In this document: positions 1 to 5,624 of the stretch, piece after piece
Numbering within the stretch: the stretch's first letter is position 1
How the letters are laid out: each line of letters opens with the position of its first letter
From: Methanoregulaceae archaeon
Lineage (GTDB): Archaea; Halobacteriota; Methanomicrobia; Methanomicrobiales; Methanospirillaceae
Assembly: GCA_019695435.1 (NCBI GenBank)
Contig: JACTVF010000074.1
Coordinates: 1 to 9,356 of the forward strand
DNA: 9,356 nt
Direction: 5' to 3'
Position numbers and translations under genes: made by a program
Notes under the pieces: model-generated
The model's input: the letters and a program-made list of their open reading frames with translations, nothing else
Database searches by the model: none
Told to the model about the DNA's origin: nothing

Positions 1-665
1 GGAAAATGTGCAACCTCTTTTTTTAATGCCACGGAAAGAGTGTCGTCGACCGCGGTGATCGCCCAGCGGGTGGGGACAAAACGCCGGTGCCGCCCGAGGA
101 GCCCGGAGGTCATGAGTTTTGCGATCCCGTAGACATCGCTTCCTCCAAGGGATAGTTCGACGCAGGCTTCAGATGCATCGAGATCGGTATCCGATGTGAC
201 CCGGTCGACGATCCGTTGGACGCTGGCGCTGCCCACCACGTCAAGACGGTGGACCTCCCCCGAGAACCCTACCGGTGCCACCGTCCCGTCGAAGGTCATC
301 GCAAATGAGATCGGGCGGGAAAATGCGACGTCCACATCAAGGGGTTTTGATGAGAGTGCAATCTCCTGCAGATCGCCGGTGAACTGCCGGGCAGGTGATC
401 GCCCGCGGATAGTCCGGGCCCGGATACCCACGATATCCTCGATCCCGAGGTTGCGGGCGAGCCAGTCTGGTGGATGATCGCTGTCGTCAATGAGGAGCGG
501 GCCGCTCTGGACATCCGGGTACCCGAAACTGCCGACAAAGACCGACGGGGCGCTGCCCTGGTAACTGGCAGAGGGTTTTACCTCAGCCTGTGCATGGAAC
601 CTGCTGGTGATGGGACACCTGGGCAGGCCACACATCCCTTTCCCCTTGCACCGGATGCACTGCAT
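1..665 (-). CDS. nreA: Nre-family DNA-repair protein, N-terminal part (cut by window edge)
   Basis: Conceptual translation of the minus strand gives an open frame from ATG at 665 to the left edge, 221 residues with no stop. It opens with four cysteines (C3, C6, C12, C17; CIRC, then MCGLPRC), which looks like a small zinc-binding knuckle. Further on are GSFGYPDVQSGP (about 45-56), a conserved-looking LDVVGSASVQRIVD stretch (141-154) and FVPTRWAITAVDDTL (196-210), which I recognise as signatures of the archaeal Nre (DUF650/DUF651) family. Nre proteins are archaeal, linked to DNA-damage tolerance, and some carry a C-terminal PCNA-binding motif. Full members are roughly 400 residues, so about half is present and the C-terminus cannot be checked. 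The start is set by GGAGG nine bases upstream and by the cysteine cluster beginning at residue 3. It is the last visible gene of a minus-strand cluster, 69 bases after the zinc-ribbon gene. The biochemical activity of the family is not settled. Confidence 0.88.
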   Translation of the reverse strand, partial: MQCIRCKGKGMCGLPRCPITSRFHAQAEVKPSASYQGSAPSVFVGSFGYPDVQSGPLLIDDSDHPPDWLARNLGIEDIVGIRARTIRGRSPARQFTGDLQEIALSSKPLDVDVAFSRPISFAMTFDGTVAPVGFSGEVHRLDVVGSASVQRIVDRVTSDTDLDASEACVELSLGGSDVYGIAKLMTSGLLGRHRRFVPTRWAITAVDDTLSVALKKEVAHF

Positions 666-674
666 CAGATCCTG

Positions 675-679
675 CCTCC
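675..679 (-). promoter_or_regulatory. Ribosome binding site deciding the nreA start
   Basis: The minus strand reads GGAGG here, nine bases before the ATG at 665. The frame stays open upstream of this ATG, so the site, together with the zinc knuckle starting at residue 3, is what fixes the start. Confidence 0.6.
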
Positions 680-734
680 CGGCTCCGCGCTGCCATCCCG
701 GTTTTCCGGTCGCCGCAAAGAAACAACAGAAATA

Positions 735-1010
735 TCAGTGCAGGACAGTGATCGCCCTGACAACACGGCTCTCATCATCACAGAACGAGATCCTCCAGCC
801 CGGATCGAACCGCGCCCCGCACTCCGGGCAGATCAGGATCACCCGGTAAAGGGCCCCGGTTGATTTCACCGGGCTCTCTTTCCCGTCCTTTCCGGCATTT
901 ACGCTGACAAAGGATGTATGGAACCCGTATTCGTACCCGCAAGACGGGCAGATATGCAGTTCCTCTCCCGGCTTTATGGATTTGATCTCCGCAGAAATGC
1001 TCATATCCAT
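735..1010 (-). CDS. Small zinc-ribbon protein with two CPxC pairs
   Basis: A 91-residue protein, not assigned to a named family. It has two well-spaced knuckles, CPSCGYEYGF at 21-30 and CPECGARFDPGW at 61-72, together a typical four-cysteine zinc site as in rubredoxin-like or zinc-ribbon folds. Between them is a charged glycine/lysine-rich turn (40-50) and a beta-prone stretch (YRVILI, 55-60). There is no signal peptide or membrane segment, so it is probably cytoplasmic. The ATG at 1010 shares one base with the TGA of the glycosyltransferase gene (TGATG), and GGTGAG lies five bases before it. A GTG at 1013, giving one more residue, and an ATG at 1004 are alternative starts. The overlap implies coupled translation with the glycosyltransferase. 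The cysteine pattern and the tight coupling make it a convincing real gene. Nucleic-acid or protein binding, or a redox role, are all possible; none is shown. Confidence 0.8.
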   Translation of the reverse strand: MDMSISAEIKSIKPGEELHICPSCGYEYGFHTSFVSVNAGKDGKESPVKSTGALYRVILICPECGARFDPGWRISFCDDESRVVRAITVLH

Positions 1011-2152
1011 CACTGCTCACCGGTAGGGAGAGAGGGGGTCTTAATCTTTCCTTTTGCCGCACAACGAGCGATCCCCTCGATGATCGCCGCGGCATTCTGC
1101 CTGCCGTTTACTGCAGCATACTCCTTACCGGACATGCGGGGGGATAGCGCAAGCGTCTCGGAAATCTTTTGTTCGAGGATCTTTTTATTAATCGTCCTGC
1201 CATCCACCATAGTGCCCACCCCCATATCGATGATCTTCTTTGCATTGTTCTGCTGCTCGGGGTGACCCGGGTCAACAATGATCAGAACGGGCTTATGAAA
1301 GAGCAGGACCTCGTGCAGGGTAGTAAGCCCGCCATGGACGATGGCAATACGCGCTTTTGCAAGGTGTTCGTACAGATTGGGCACGTACCCGTGGGAGAGG
1401 TAATTCTCCGACGATTCAGGAAGGATGGCCCCGGTATAGAACACATCGAAGAGCAGGTCCTTTCTCTCATCTGCGATCGATCTGAGCAGCCGGTAGAGCG
1501 GAAGCTTGTACGGCTCTCCCCCGAAACTGGTAAAGATCGTTTCCTGTGAAAAATGATACCGGGAGAGATCCACATCGAGGAACGGCCCGGTGAAATGATA
1601 GTTCTTCCGTTCATGACTTGGGATGAACAGGTTATATTCGCTCACCGTATCCGGGGGGGCATAATCCGGGATGATCACCGTATCGGCCAGTAACAGGTAC
1701 CGCCGGATTAAAAAGTTGAGGGTGATCCAGACCGGATTCTTCCGGCCCCCCGGACCACTGAACCGGTTCTGGTTGGTGATAAAAATCACCGGCACCTTCC
1801 GGAACCGTGCTGCGAGAACACCGCCGTACATCGTGTCGCAGACTACACAGTCGATCCGGTTCTCCATGATCAGCCGGCGGACGCGCAGCGCAGATCGGAT
1901 CATATTATAGCCGAGCCACTTCGAACACAGGAGGGTCTTTTTTAAGGAGAAAAATCCATTCTCCCCTTCCAGACAGACCTCCCGCATCCCACGGTAAACG
2001 TTGATGCACCCGTGGTCATGGAAAAAATCATAGGATTTTCCGTATGCCACAAAACTGACTGAATGCCCGTGCTGCTCCAGATAATGACCGAGATGGATGC
2101 ACCGGGACGAGTGCCCTAGCCCTTCACCGCACACGACAAATAGTATCCGCAT
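1010..2152 (-). CDS. GT-B glycosyltransferase, MJ1255/MurG-like family
   Basis: A 380-residue protein with two Rossmann-like halves. The N-terminus MRILFVVCGEGLGHSSR (1-17) has the GEGLGHSSR loop typical of the MJ1255-like and MurG-related GT-B enzymes. The C-terminal half has VHGGLTTLHE (272-281) and DPGHPEQQNNA (294-304), the region that binds the nucleotide-sugar donor in this superfamily. It should transfer a sugar from a nucleotide donor to a lipid or surface-glycan acceptor at the inner face of the membrane; donor and acceptor cannot be read from sequence. No transmembrane helix is obvious, although VWITLNFLIRRYLLLADTV (141-159) is a hydrophobic patch with basic residues that could touch the membrane. 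The ATG at 2152 is chosen because the Rossmann strand starts there and GAGG lies nine bases upstream; the frame extends to ATG 2185 and GTG 2188 without family-like residues. It heads the minus-strand cluster. Confidence 0.85.
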   Translation of the reverse strand: MRILFVVCGEGLGHSSRCIHLGHYLEQHGHSVSFVAYGKSYDFFHDHGCINVYRGMREVCLEGENGFFSLKKTLLCSKWLGYNMIRSALRVRRLIMENRIDCVVCDTMYGGVLAARFRKVPVIFITNQNRFSGPGGRKNPVWITLNFLIRRYLLLADTVIIPDYAPPDTVSEYNLFIPSHERKNYHFTGPFLDVDLSRYHFSQETIFTSFGGEPYKLPLYRLLRSIADERKDLLFDVFYTGAILPESSENYLSHGYVPNLYEHLAKARIAIVHGGLTTLHEVLLFHKPVLIIVDPGHPEQQNNAKKIIDMGVGTMVDGRTINKKILEQKISETLALSPRMSGKEYAAVNGRQNAAAIIEGIARCAAKGKIKTPSLPTGEQ

Positions 2153-2192
2153 TTCCGGTTTCCTCATACCTGAAGTACCTGCCATCACGGCC

Positions 2193-2217
2193 TAAAAACT
2201 CCGGAAATGAATCCGGA
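2193..2217 (-). promoter_or_regulatory. Candidate promoter of the glycosyltransferase operon
   Basis: Read on the minus strand, TTTTTAG (2199-2193) follows CCGGA and could serve as a weak TATA box, placing a start near 2171 and a leader of about 19 bases. The palindrome TCCGGA occurs at 2200-2205 and again at 2212-2217, just upstream of the box. The TATA match is poor. A second AT-rich candidate on the same strand is at about 2310-2318. Confidence 0.25.
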
Positions 2218-2333
2218 CGATCCGGTCCGCGGGAAGGTCCCCCTGCACGCACTGGCACCCGTGTTTCGCAGAGGATCATGGGTCGTTATTGATTATGATG
2301 GTTGCCGTAACGATAAATGGCGTGGTACCGCAC

Positions 2334-2341
2334 AAATTTTA
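2334..2341 (+). promoter_or_regulatory. Candidate TATA box for msrA
   Basis: AAATTTTA lies in an AT-rich patch 48 bases before the msrA start. The usual archaeal distance would put transcription start near 2364 and leave a leader of about 18 bases containing the ribosome binding site AAGGA (2370-2374). Confidence 0.4.
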
Positions 2342-2381
2342 ACAGGTACGCAAAGAAAAGATCCCTCTGAAGGACGGCACA

Positions 2382-2864
2382 ATGGGTAAACCTGAAACTG
2401 CGACATTCGGGGCGGGTTGCTTTTGGGGTGTTGAGGAGGCATTCCGGAACGTAAATGGCGTTCTTGCAACAGAAGTGGGATATGCGGGAGGAACCACGAG
2501 AAATCCCCAGTACGAGGATGTCCGTACCGGCATGACGGGGCATTCGGAGGTAGTACGGCTCCTGTACGATCCCGACGTGGTGACGTATGGAGAACTGCTC
2601 GCGCACTTCTGGTTGATCCACGATCCGACAGAGAAAGACCGGCAGGGGCCTGATGTCGGGACGAATTACAGTTCGGTCATCTTTTACCATACTGCCAAGC
2701 AGAAGCGGATCGCCACCCGGGCAAAGGAAGACCTTGAACGTACCGGCCGGTTCAGGAGACCGATCGTCACCGAGATTATCCCTGCTTCCGTGTTCTGGCG
2801 GGCCGAGGAGTACCACCAGCACTACCACGAAAAACATGGAGGGGCAGCCTGCAGACGTATATGA
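2382..2864 (+). CDS. msrA: Peptide methionine-S-sulfoxide reductase MsrA
   Basis: A 160-residue cytoplasmic enzyme that reduces the S-epimer of methionine sulfoxide in proteins back to methionine, with electrons from thioredoxin-like donors. The catalytic motif GCFWG is at 12-16 (nucleophile C13). It continues with VGYAGGTT (32-39), TGHSEVV (52-58), HDPTEKDRQGPDVGTNYSS (79-97) and AEEYHQHYH (141-149), all typical of MsrA. C157 in the tail GGAACRRI is the probable resolving cysteine; only one is seen, whereas some bacterial enzymes have two. The length is at the short end for MsrA, as in many single-domain forms. The start is set by AAGGA seven bases upstream and by GCFWG close to the N-terminus. 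The gene stands alone and divergent from the glycosyltransferase operon. No msrB is visible in the window. Confidence 0.96.
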   Translation: MGKPETATFGAGCFWGVEEAFRNVNGVLATEVGYAGGTTRNPQYEDVRTGMTGHSEVVRLLYDPDVVTYGELLAHFWLIHDPTEKDRQGPDVGTNYSSVIFYHTAKQKRIATRAKEDLERTGRFRRPIVTEIIPASVFWRAEEYHQHYHEKHGGAACRRI

Positions 2865-2919
2865 GTGGCGCCATAAAACACAAAAACTAAAACCACATGA
2901 CGGTAGCGATCAGCCGGAG

Positions 2920-2927
2920 ATAAATAC
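2920..2927 (+). promoter_or_regulatory. Candidate TATA box for the small membrane protein
   Basis: ATAAATAC follows a purine-rich CCGGAG, resembling a BRE-TATA pair. Transcription would start near 2949, giving a leader of about 17 bases. It suggests the membrane-protein gene need not depend on msrA transcription. Confidence 0.35.
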
Positions 2928-2965
2928 CAGAAAACAGATATCACCGGAGATGCCTATTCGGAACC

Positions 2966-3232
2966 ATGGACATTGCCGACTTTATCCAGATCATCGCCAT
3001 CCTGCTTGAATGTGCGGTCGTGGTGATCGCGGTGCTGATTGCGACCCAGAAGATGAGGATGTACGGCTGGTTTATCGCGGCAACATTTGTGCTTTTTGTG
3101 CTTTTTGATCTGATTCGCATCTTCTTCCCGTACGGTCTTTCCAGACTTCATTCGCTGATCCTGTTCGTTGCATGCGTCTCGATGCTGTACGCGATGTGGC
3201 TGATGTATAAAGACGCTCGGAAAAGTGGATGA
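2966..3232 (+). CDS. Small three-helix membrane protein, unknown function
   Basis: An 88-residue protein I cannot assign to a family. Hydrophobicity by eye gives three membrane helices at about 6-26, 33-54 and 61-82, joined by very short loops: QKMRMYG (28-34) is basic, as is the tail YKDARKSG (81-88). By the positive-inside rule the first loop and the C-terminus would be cytoplasmic, and the N-terminus outside. Residues D48 and R51 lie within or at the end of helix 2, which is unusual for a pure anchor. There is no cysteine pair or metal motif. The ribosome binding site is weak (CGGA close to the ATG); GGAGATG lies too far away. A leaderless or short-leader message is possible. It lies 101 bases after msrA on the same strand, with no T-run between. 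The helical pattern and candidate promoter favour a real gene. Confidence 0.65.
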   Translation: MDIADFIQIIAILLECAVVVIAVLIATQKMRMYGWFIAATFVLFVLFDLIRIFFPYGLSRLHSLILFVACVSMLYAMWLMYKDARKSG

Positions 3233-3310
3233 GGGATAGAGCAGGGGTTGCAATAATCCTGGTTTCCCAAAAAACGCAAAAGCCGTCACAATACCCAAAG
3301 GGCGGGATCT

Positions 3311-3320
3311 CAAAAGAAGC
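3311..3320 (-). terminator. T-rich terminator after tRNA-Val
   Basis: On the minus strand, seven bases past the tRNA 3' end, the sequence reads GCTTCTTTTG, the kind of oligo-T signal that ends archaeal tRNA transcripts. A second run of six Ts follows at 3274-3269 and may act as a backup, or may face the membrane-protein gene. Confidence 0.45.
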
Positions 3321-3327
3321 GTCAGTA

Positions 3328-3401
3328 TGGGCCCGCTGAGATTCGAACTCAGGACCTCCGCCATGTCAAGGCGACGTCATAGCCAACTAGACCACGAGCC
3401 C
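3328..3401 (-). tRNA. tRNA-Val, anticodon GAC
   Basis: The minus strand folds into a complete 74-base cloverleaf. The acceptor stem is GGGCTCG with CGGGCCC, seven pairs including one U-G wobble at position 5, with A73 as discriminator. The D arm closes with GTC/GAC and holds the TAGTTGG loop. The anticodon stem TCGCC/GGCGG carries the loop TTGACAT, anticodon GAC at its centre, reading GUC and GUU valine codons. The T arm is CTGAG, TTCGAAT, CTCAG. There is no intron and no encoded CCA, so CCA must be added after transcription, as is usual in archaea. The gene lies between two plus-strand membrane-protein genes. No repeat of its 3' end is visible in the window, so there is no sign of an integrated element. 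Confidence 0.97.
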
Positions 3402-3433
3402 GCGTCGGTCTGATGCTCTATAACATCTGTCAT

Positions 3434-3447
3434 CCTATTATTAAAAA
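3434..3447. promoter_or_regulatory. AT-rich candidate promoter between tRNA-Val and the DUF4389 gene
   Basis: The stretch TATTATTAAAAAAT is the only strongly AT-rich block in the gap. On the minus strand it offers TTTAATAA, placing a start about 15 bases ahead of the tRNA. On the plus strand it offers ATTAAAAA, which would give the DUF4389 gene a leader of about 90 bases. A nearer plus-strand alternative for that gene is GTTTATCA at 3521-3528, and TTATAGA (minus) sits close to the tRNA. Confidence 0.35.
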
Positions 3448-3494
3448 ATAGTGTACCTGTGCTGCGATCCGTTCCGCCCTTCACGCGGGCCTTG

Positions 3495-3537
3495 GGCCGG
3501 GGCGCACAAAAGACCGGTCAGTTTATCAGCCCCGGCC
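3495..3537 (+). repeat. GC-rich inverted repeat ahead of the DUF4389 gene
   Basis: GGCCGGGGC (3495-3503) and GCCCCGGCC (3529-3537) are exact reverse complements, separated by 25 bases. The spacer contains the palindrome GACCGGTC (3512-3519). The repeat ends 23 bases before the ATG at 3561. If transcribed from the AT-rich block at 3434-3447 it would form a strong hairpin in the leader; if not, it could be a protein-binding site around a promoter. Confidence 0.6.
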
Positions 3538-3560
3538 TCAAAGAAAGCATCTGGTATATC

Positions 3561-3890
3561 ATGACCGATGGAACAACACCGGCCCCCACGCAGCTTTTCA
3601 CGTTCGAGCGCGAGGCCAGCCGTCTTGAACTGCTCATCCGTATCGCCTACTGGATCCTGATAGGTATCGTTGCATGCATATACGGCATCATCGCAATTAT
3701 CTGCCTGATCATCCAGTGGTTCCACATCCTGATTTTCGGCACACGGCATGAAGGGCTCTCGAACTTCGCCAAGGGCTACCTTGAGTATATCGTGCACGTG
3801 ATGAGTTACACGTACATCATGAACGATAAGCGTCCCACCATCCTGCCGGTACCGGTCAGGGTGTATGAGGAAGAAGTGCAAAACCCCTGA
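3561..3890 (+). CDS. DUF4389-type small membrane protein
   Basis: A 109-residue protein. The sequence RLELLIRIAYWILIG (21-35) runs into a long hydrophobic stretch (about 29-59), either one long helix or two with a short turn near 40-42. Then come FGTRHEGLSNFAKGYLEYIVHV (59-80), another amphipathic or membrane segment, and a short polar tail. The order RLELLIR, hydrophobic span, ITGKR-like turn (here FGTR) and F-x-x-G-x-x-x-Y matches my memory of the DUF4389 family, whose function is unknown. The frame is open further upstream (from 3459), but those residues are basic and unlike the family, so ATG 3561 is preferred. Its ribosome binding site is poor. It is convergent with serA and preceded by a strong inverted repeat. 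Confidence 0.72.
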   Translation: MTDGTTPAPTQLFTFEREASRLELLIRIAYWILIGIVACIYGIIAIICLIIQWFHILIFGTRHEGLSNFAKGYLEYIVHVMSYTYIMNDKRPTILPVPVRVYEEEVQNP

Positions 3891-3913
3891 GCCGGCCCGG
3901 CGGAATATAACGA

Positions 3914-3998
3914 CAGGATCTTCTCTTTTCTTTGCGGAAACGGAACGGGCATCACGATGCTCCGTGTATAAAACATGAGTGTGCAAAGAAAAGTCCTG
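3914..3998. repeat. Nested inverted repeat between convergent genes
   Basis: Four pairs of arms are arranged concentrically. CAGGA (3914-3918) pairs with TCCTG (3994-3998); CTTTTCTTTGC (3925-3935) pairs with GCAAAGAAAAG (3983-3993), eleven exact pairs; ACGGA (3940-3944) pairs with TCCGT (3961-3965); GCAT (3949-3952) pairs with ATGC (3957-3960) around a CACG loop. Bulges are 3919-3924, 3936-3939 against 3966-3982, and 3945-3948. It fills most of the gap between the DUF4389 stop and the serA stop, so it may be a two-way transcription end, a structured RNA or a decayed short element. Confidence 0.6.
3921..3933 (+). terminator. T-rich terminator after the DUF4389 gene
   Basis: TTCTCTTTTCTTT starts 31 bases after the stop at 3890, a pyrimidine-rich tract of the type that ends archaeal transcripts. 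It also forms part of the left arm of the nested inverted repeat. Confidence 0.45.
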
Positions 3999-3999
3999 C

Positions 4000-4016
4000 A
4001 AAAAACGTTATAAAAA
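4000..4016 (-). terminator. Double T-run terminator after serA
   Basis: On the minus strand, the serA stop (TAA, 4022-4020) is followed within 20 bases by runs of five Ts (4016-4012) and six Ts (4005-4000). Successive oligo-T runs without a required hairpin fit archaeal termination. Confidence 0.55.
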
Positions 4017-4019
4017 GAT

Positions 4020-5624
4020 TTAGATCTTCTTTGATGAGATTTTGGCAAACGTCGCGGAGAAGATGCCCGGCATCGAGCGGATCTCTTTCATCACGTTCTC
4101 GGGCACTTCGCTGTCCACATTGAGGACCATGAGTGCTTCTTCGCCGGGATTGATCCGGCCGACCTGCATGCCGGCAATATTGATGTTGCACTTCCCGAGG
4201 ATCGTCGATGCCCGCCCGATCACCCCGGGTTTGTCAAGGTGCCGGGAGACAATGACGTACCCCTCAGGGATCAGGTCCATGGTGTACTTGTCGACAGAGA
4301 CGATCCGGCTGCGGCTTTTCACGAACACGGTCCCGCAGACCGTCTCCTCAGTCTTGTCGGTCTTTACCCGGATTGTAATCAGGTTTTTAAACCCGTGGGC
4401 CTCCTCGGTCACCGTCTCGCTCATCGCGATACCGCGCTCCTTTGCGACAAACTCAGCGTTGACGATATTGACCGGTGTCTGGAGGATCGGGTCGAGCAGC
4501 CCCTTCAGCACAAGCCGGGTCACAAACTTCATGCTTCCCGCGTAGGCGGAGAGCTCGCCGCCATAGATGCACTCGACCGATGCGAGCCGGCCTTCGACCG
4601 TCTGGATCGCAAACCGGCCCATCTTTTCTGCGAGTTTGGCAAACGGCTCGAGCACCTCTGCCTGCTCTGACGGAACCATCGGTGCGTTTACTACGTACTT
4701 CGCGGAACCACCGTGCAGGACCTCAATGCATTGCTTTGCAACCGAGATCGCCACGTTCTTCTGTGCCTCGACAGTGCTCGCCCCGAGATGCGGAGTCACG
4801 ATGACCTTATCAAGGGTAAGAAGTGGGGATTCCAAAGGGGGTTCTTCTTCGAAGACATCGAGCGCTGCCCCGGCAACCTTGCCACTTTTGATTGCGTCAT
4901 ATAGTGCTGCCTCATCGATGATCCCACCGCGGGCGCAATTGATGATCCGTACGCCATTTTTCATCGTCGCGATGCTCTGGGCGTTGATGACATGTTTTGT
5001 CTCCTTGATCAGCGGGGTATGCACCGTGATCACATCGGAGATCCTGAAAAGTTCTTCAAGGGACATGACCCTGACGCCGAGCTGGGCTGCACGCTCTTTG
5101 GAGATGAACGGATCATAGGCAACGCACTTCATATCCATCGCGTTGGCCCTTTTTGCCACCTCGCGACCAATCCGGCCAAAACCAACGATCCCGAGCGTCT
5201 TCTCGTTGAGTTCGATGCCCATAAACTTCGAGCGTTTCCATTCCTTCTTTTTCAGGCTCGCATTCGCCTGAGGGATATTCCGTGCGAGCGAGAGCATCAT
5301 CGCCATCGTGTGCTCGGTCGCTGCTAGGGTGTTTCCCTCAGGTGCATTCGCCACGATGACACCCTGCCGGGTTGCCGCATCCACGTCCACATTATCCACG
5401 CCTACGCCGGCACGCCCGATAAATTTGAGCCTCTTCCCGGCCTCGATCACCTTTGCGGTGACTTCGGTACCGCTCCGCACGATCAGGGCATCATACTCAC
5501 TGATAACCCCACAGAGCTCATCCTCCTTGAGATCTGTTTTGACGTCTACTGTACACGCCTCTTTGAGGATTGCAAGCCCTTCTTCCGCCAGCGGATCGCT
5601 GACGAGCACTCTCGCTTTTGCCAT
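4020..5624 (-). CDS. serA: D-3-phosphoglycerate dehydrogenase
   Basis: A 534-residue enzyme that oxidises 3-phosphoglycerate to 3-phosphohydroxypyruvate with NAD, the first step of the phosphorylated serine pathway. The substrate domain flanks the nucleotide domain (about 1-100 and 282-316). The NAD-binding motif is GFGRIGR (148-154), and the catalytic residues fit R232 (NCARGG), E261 (DVFEEEP) and H279 (PHLGAST). After about 318 come an intervening domain of the long type-I enzymes (to about 450) and a C-terminal ACT domain beginning YVIVSRHLDKPGVIG (456-470), which usually mediates serine feedback inhibition. Length fits the long archaeal and bacterial form. The frame is open for 22 more codons upstream (to ATG 5690), but MAKARVLVSDPLAEEG is the family N-terminus, so ATG 5624 is chosen. 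There is only GGG as a weak ribosome site, so a short leader is likely. It is divergent from ppsA and convergent with the DUF4389 gene. Confidence 0.97.
   Translation of the reverse strand: MAKARVLVSDPLAEEGLAILKEACTVDVKTDLKEDELCGVISEYDALIVRSGTEVTAKVIEAGKRLKFIGRAGVGVDNVDVDAATRQGVIVANAPEGNTLAATEHTMAMMLSLARNIPQANASLKKKEWKRSKFMGIELNEKTLGIVGFGRIGREVAKRANAMDMKCVAYDPFISKERAAQLGVRVMSLEELFRISDVITVHTPLIKETKHVINAQSIATMKNGVRIINCARGGIIDEAALYDAIKSGKVAGAALDVFEEEPPLESPLLTLDKVIVTPHLGASTVEAQKNVAISVAKQCIEVLHGGSAKYVVNAPMVPSEQAEVLEPFAKLAEKMGRFAIQTVEGRLASVECIYGGELSAYAGSMKFVTRLVLKGLLDPILQTPVNIVNAEFVAKERGIAMSETVTEEAHGFKNLITIRVKTDKTEETVCGTVFVKSRSRIVSVDKYTMDLIPEGYVIVSRHLDKPGVIGRASTILGKCNINIAGMQVGRINPGEEALMVLNVDSEVPENVMKEIRSMPGIFSATFAKISSKKI

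Noticed and set aside
474..863. Plus-strand open frame of 129 codons
   Set aside because: It runs antisense across the nreA start and the zinc-ribbon gene, has no recognisable motif, and the minus-strand frames there carry clear cysteine knuckles and family signatures.
2207..2389. Plus-strand 60-codon frame ahead of msrA
   Set aside because: It overlaps the msrA start, has no good ribosome site, no family-like sequence, and covers the likely promoter DNA of both divergent genes.
2865..2965. Possible riboswitch or small RNA between msrA and the membrane protein
   Set aside because: The gap is A-rich with no stable paired arms that I can see; it is better explained as promoter DNA.
3328..3401. 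Possible attachment site of an integrated element at tRNA-Val
   Set aside because: No integrase gene and no visible second copy of the tRNA 3' end in the window; neighbours are ordinary chromosomal genes.
3441..4001. Minus-strand 186-codon frame over the DUF4389 gene
   Set aside because: It is antisense to a plus-strand frame with a clear membrane helix and family motif, has no ribosome site or motif, and runs through the inverted repeat.
4008..4016. TTATAAAAA as a plus-strand promoter for an antisense RNA into serA
   Set aside because: A good TATA match, but it coincides with the A-runs that are the complement of the serA T-run terminator, so it is not independent evidence.
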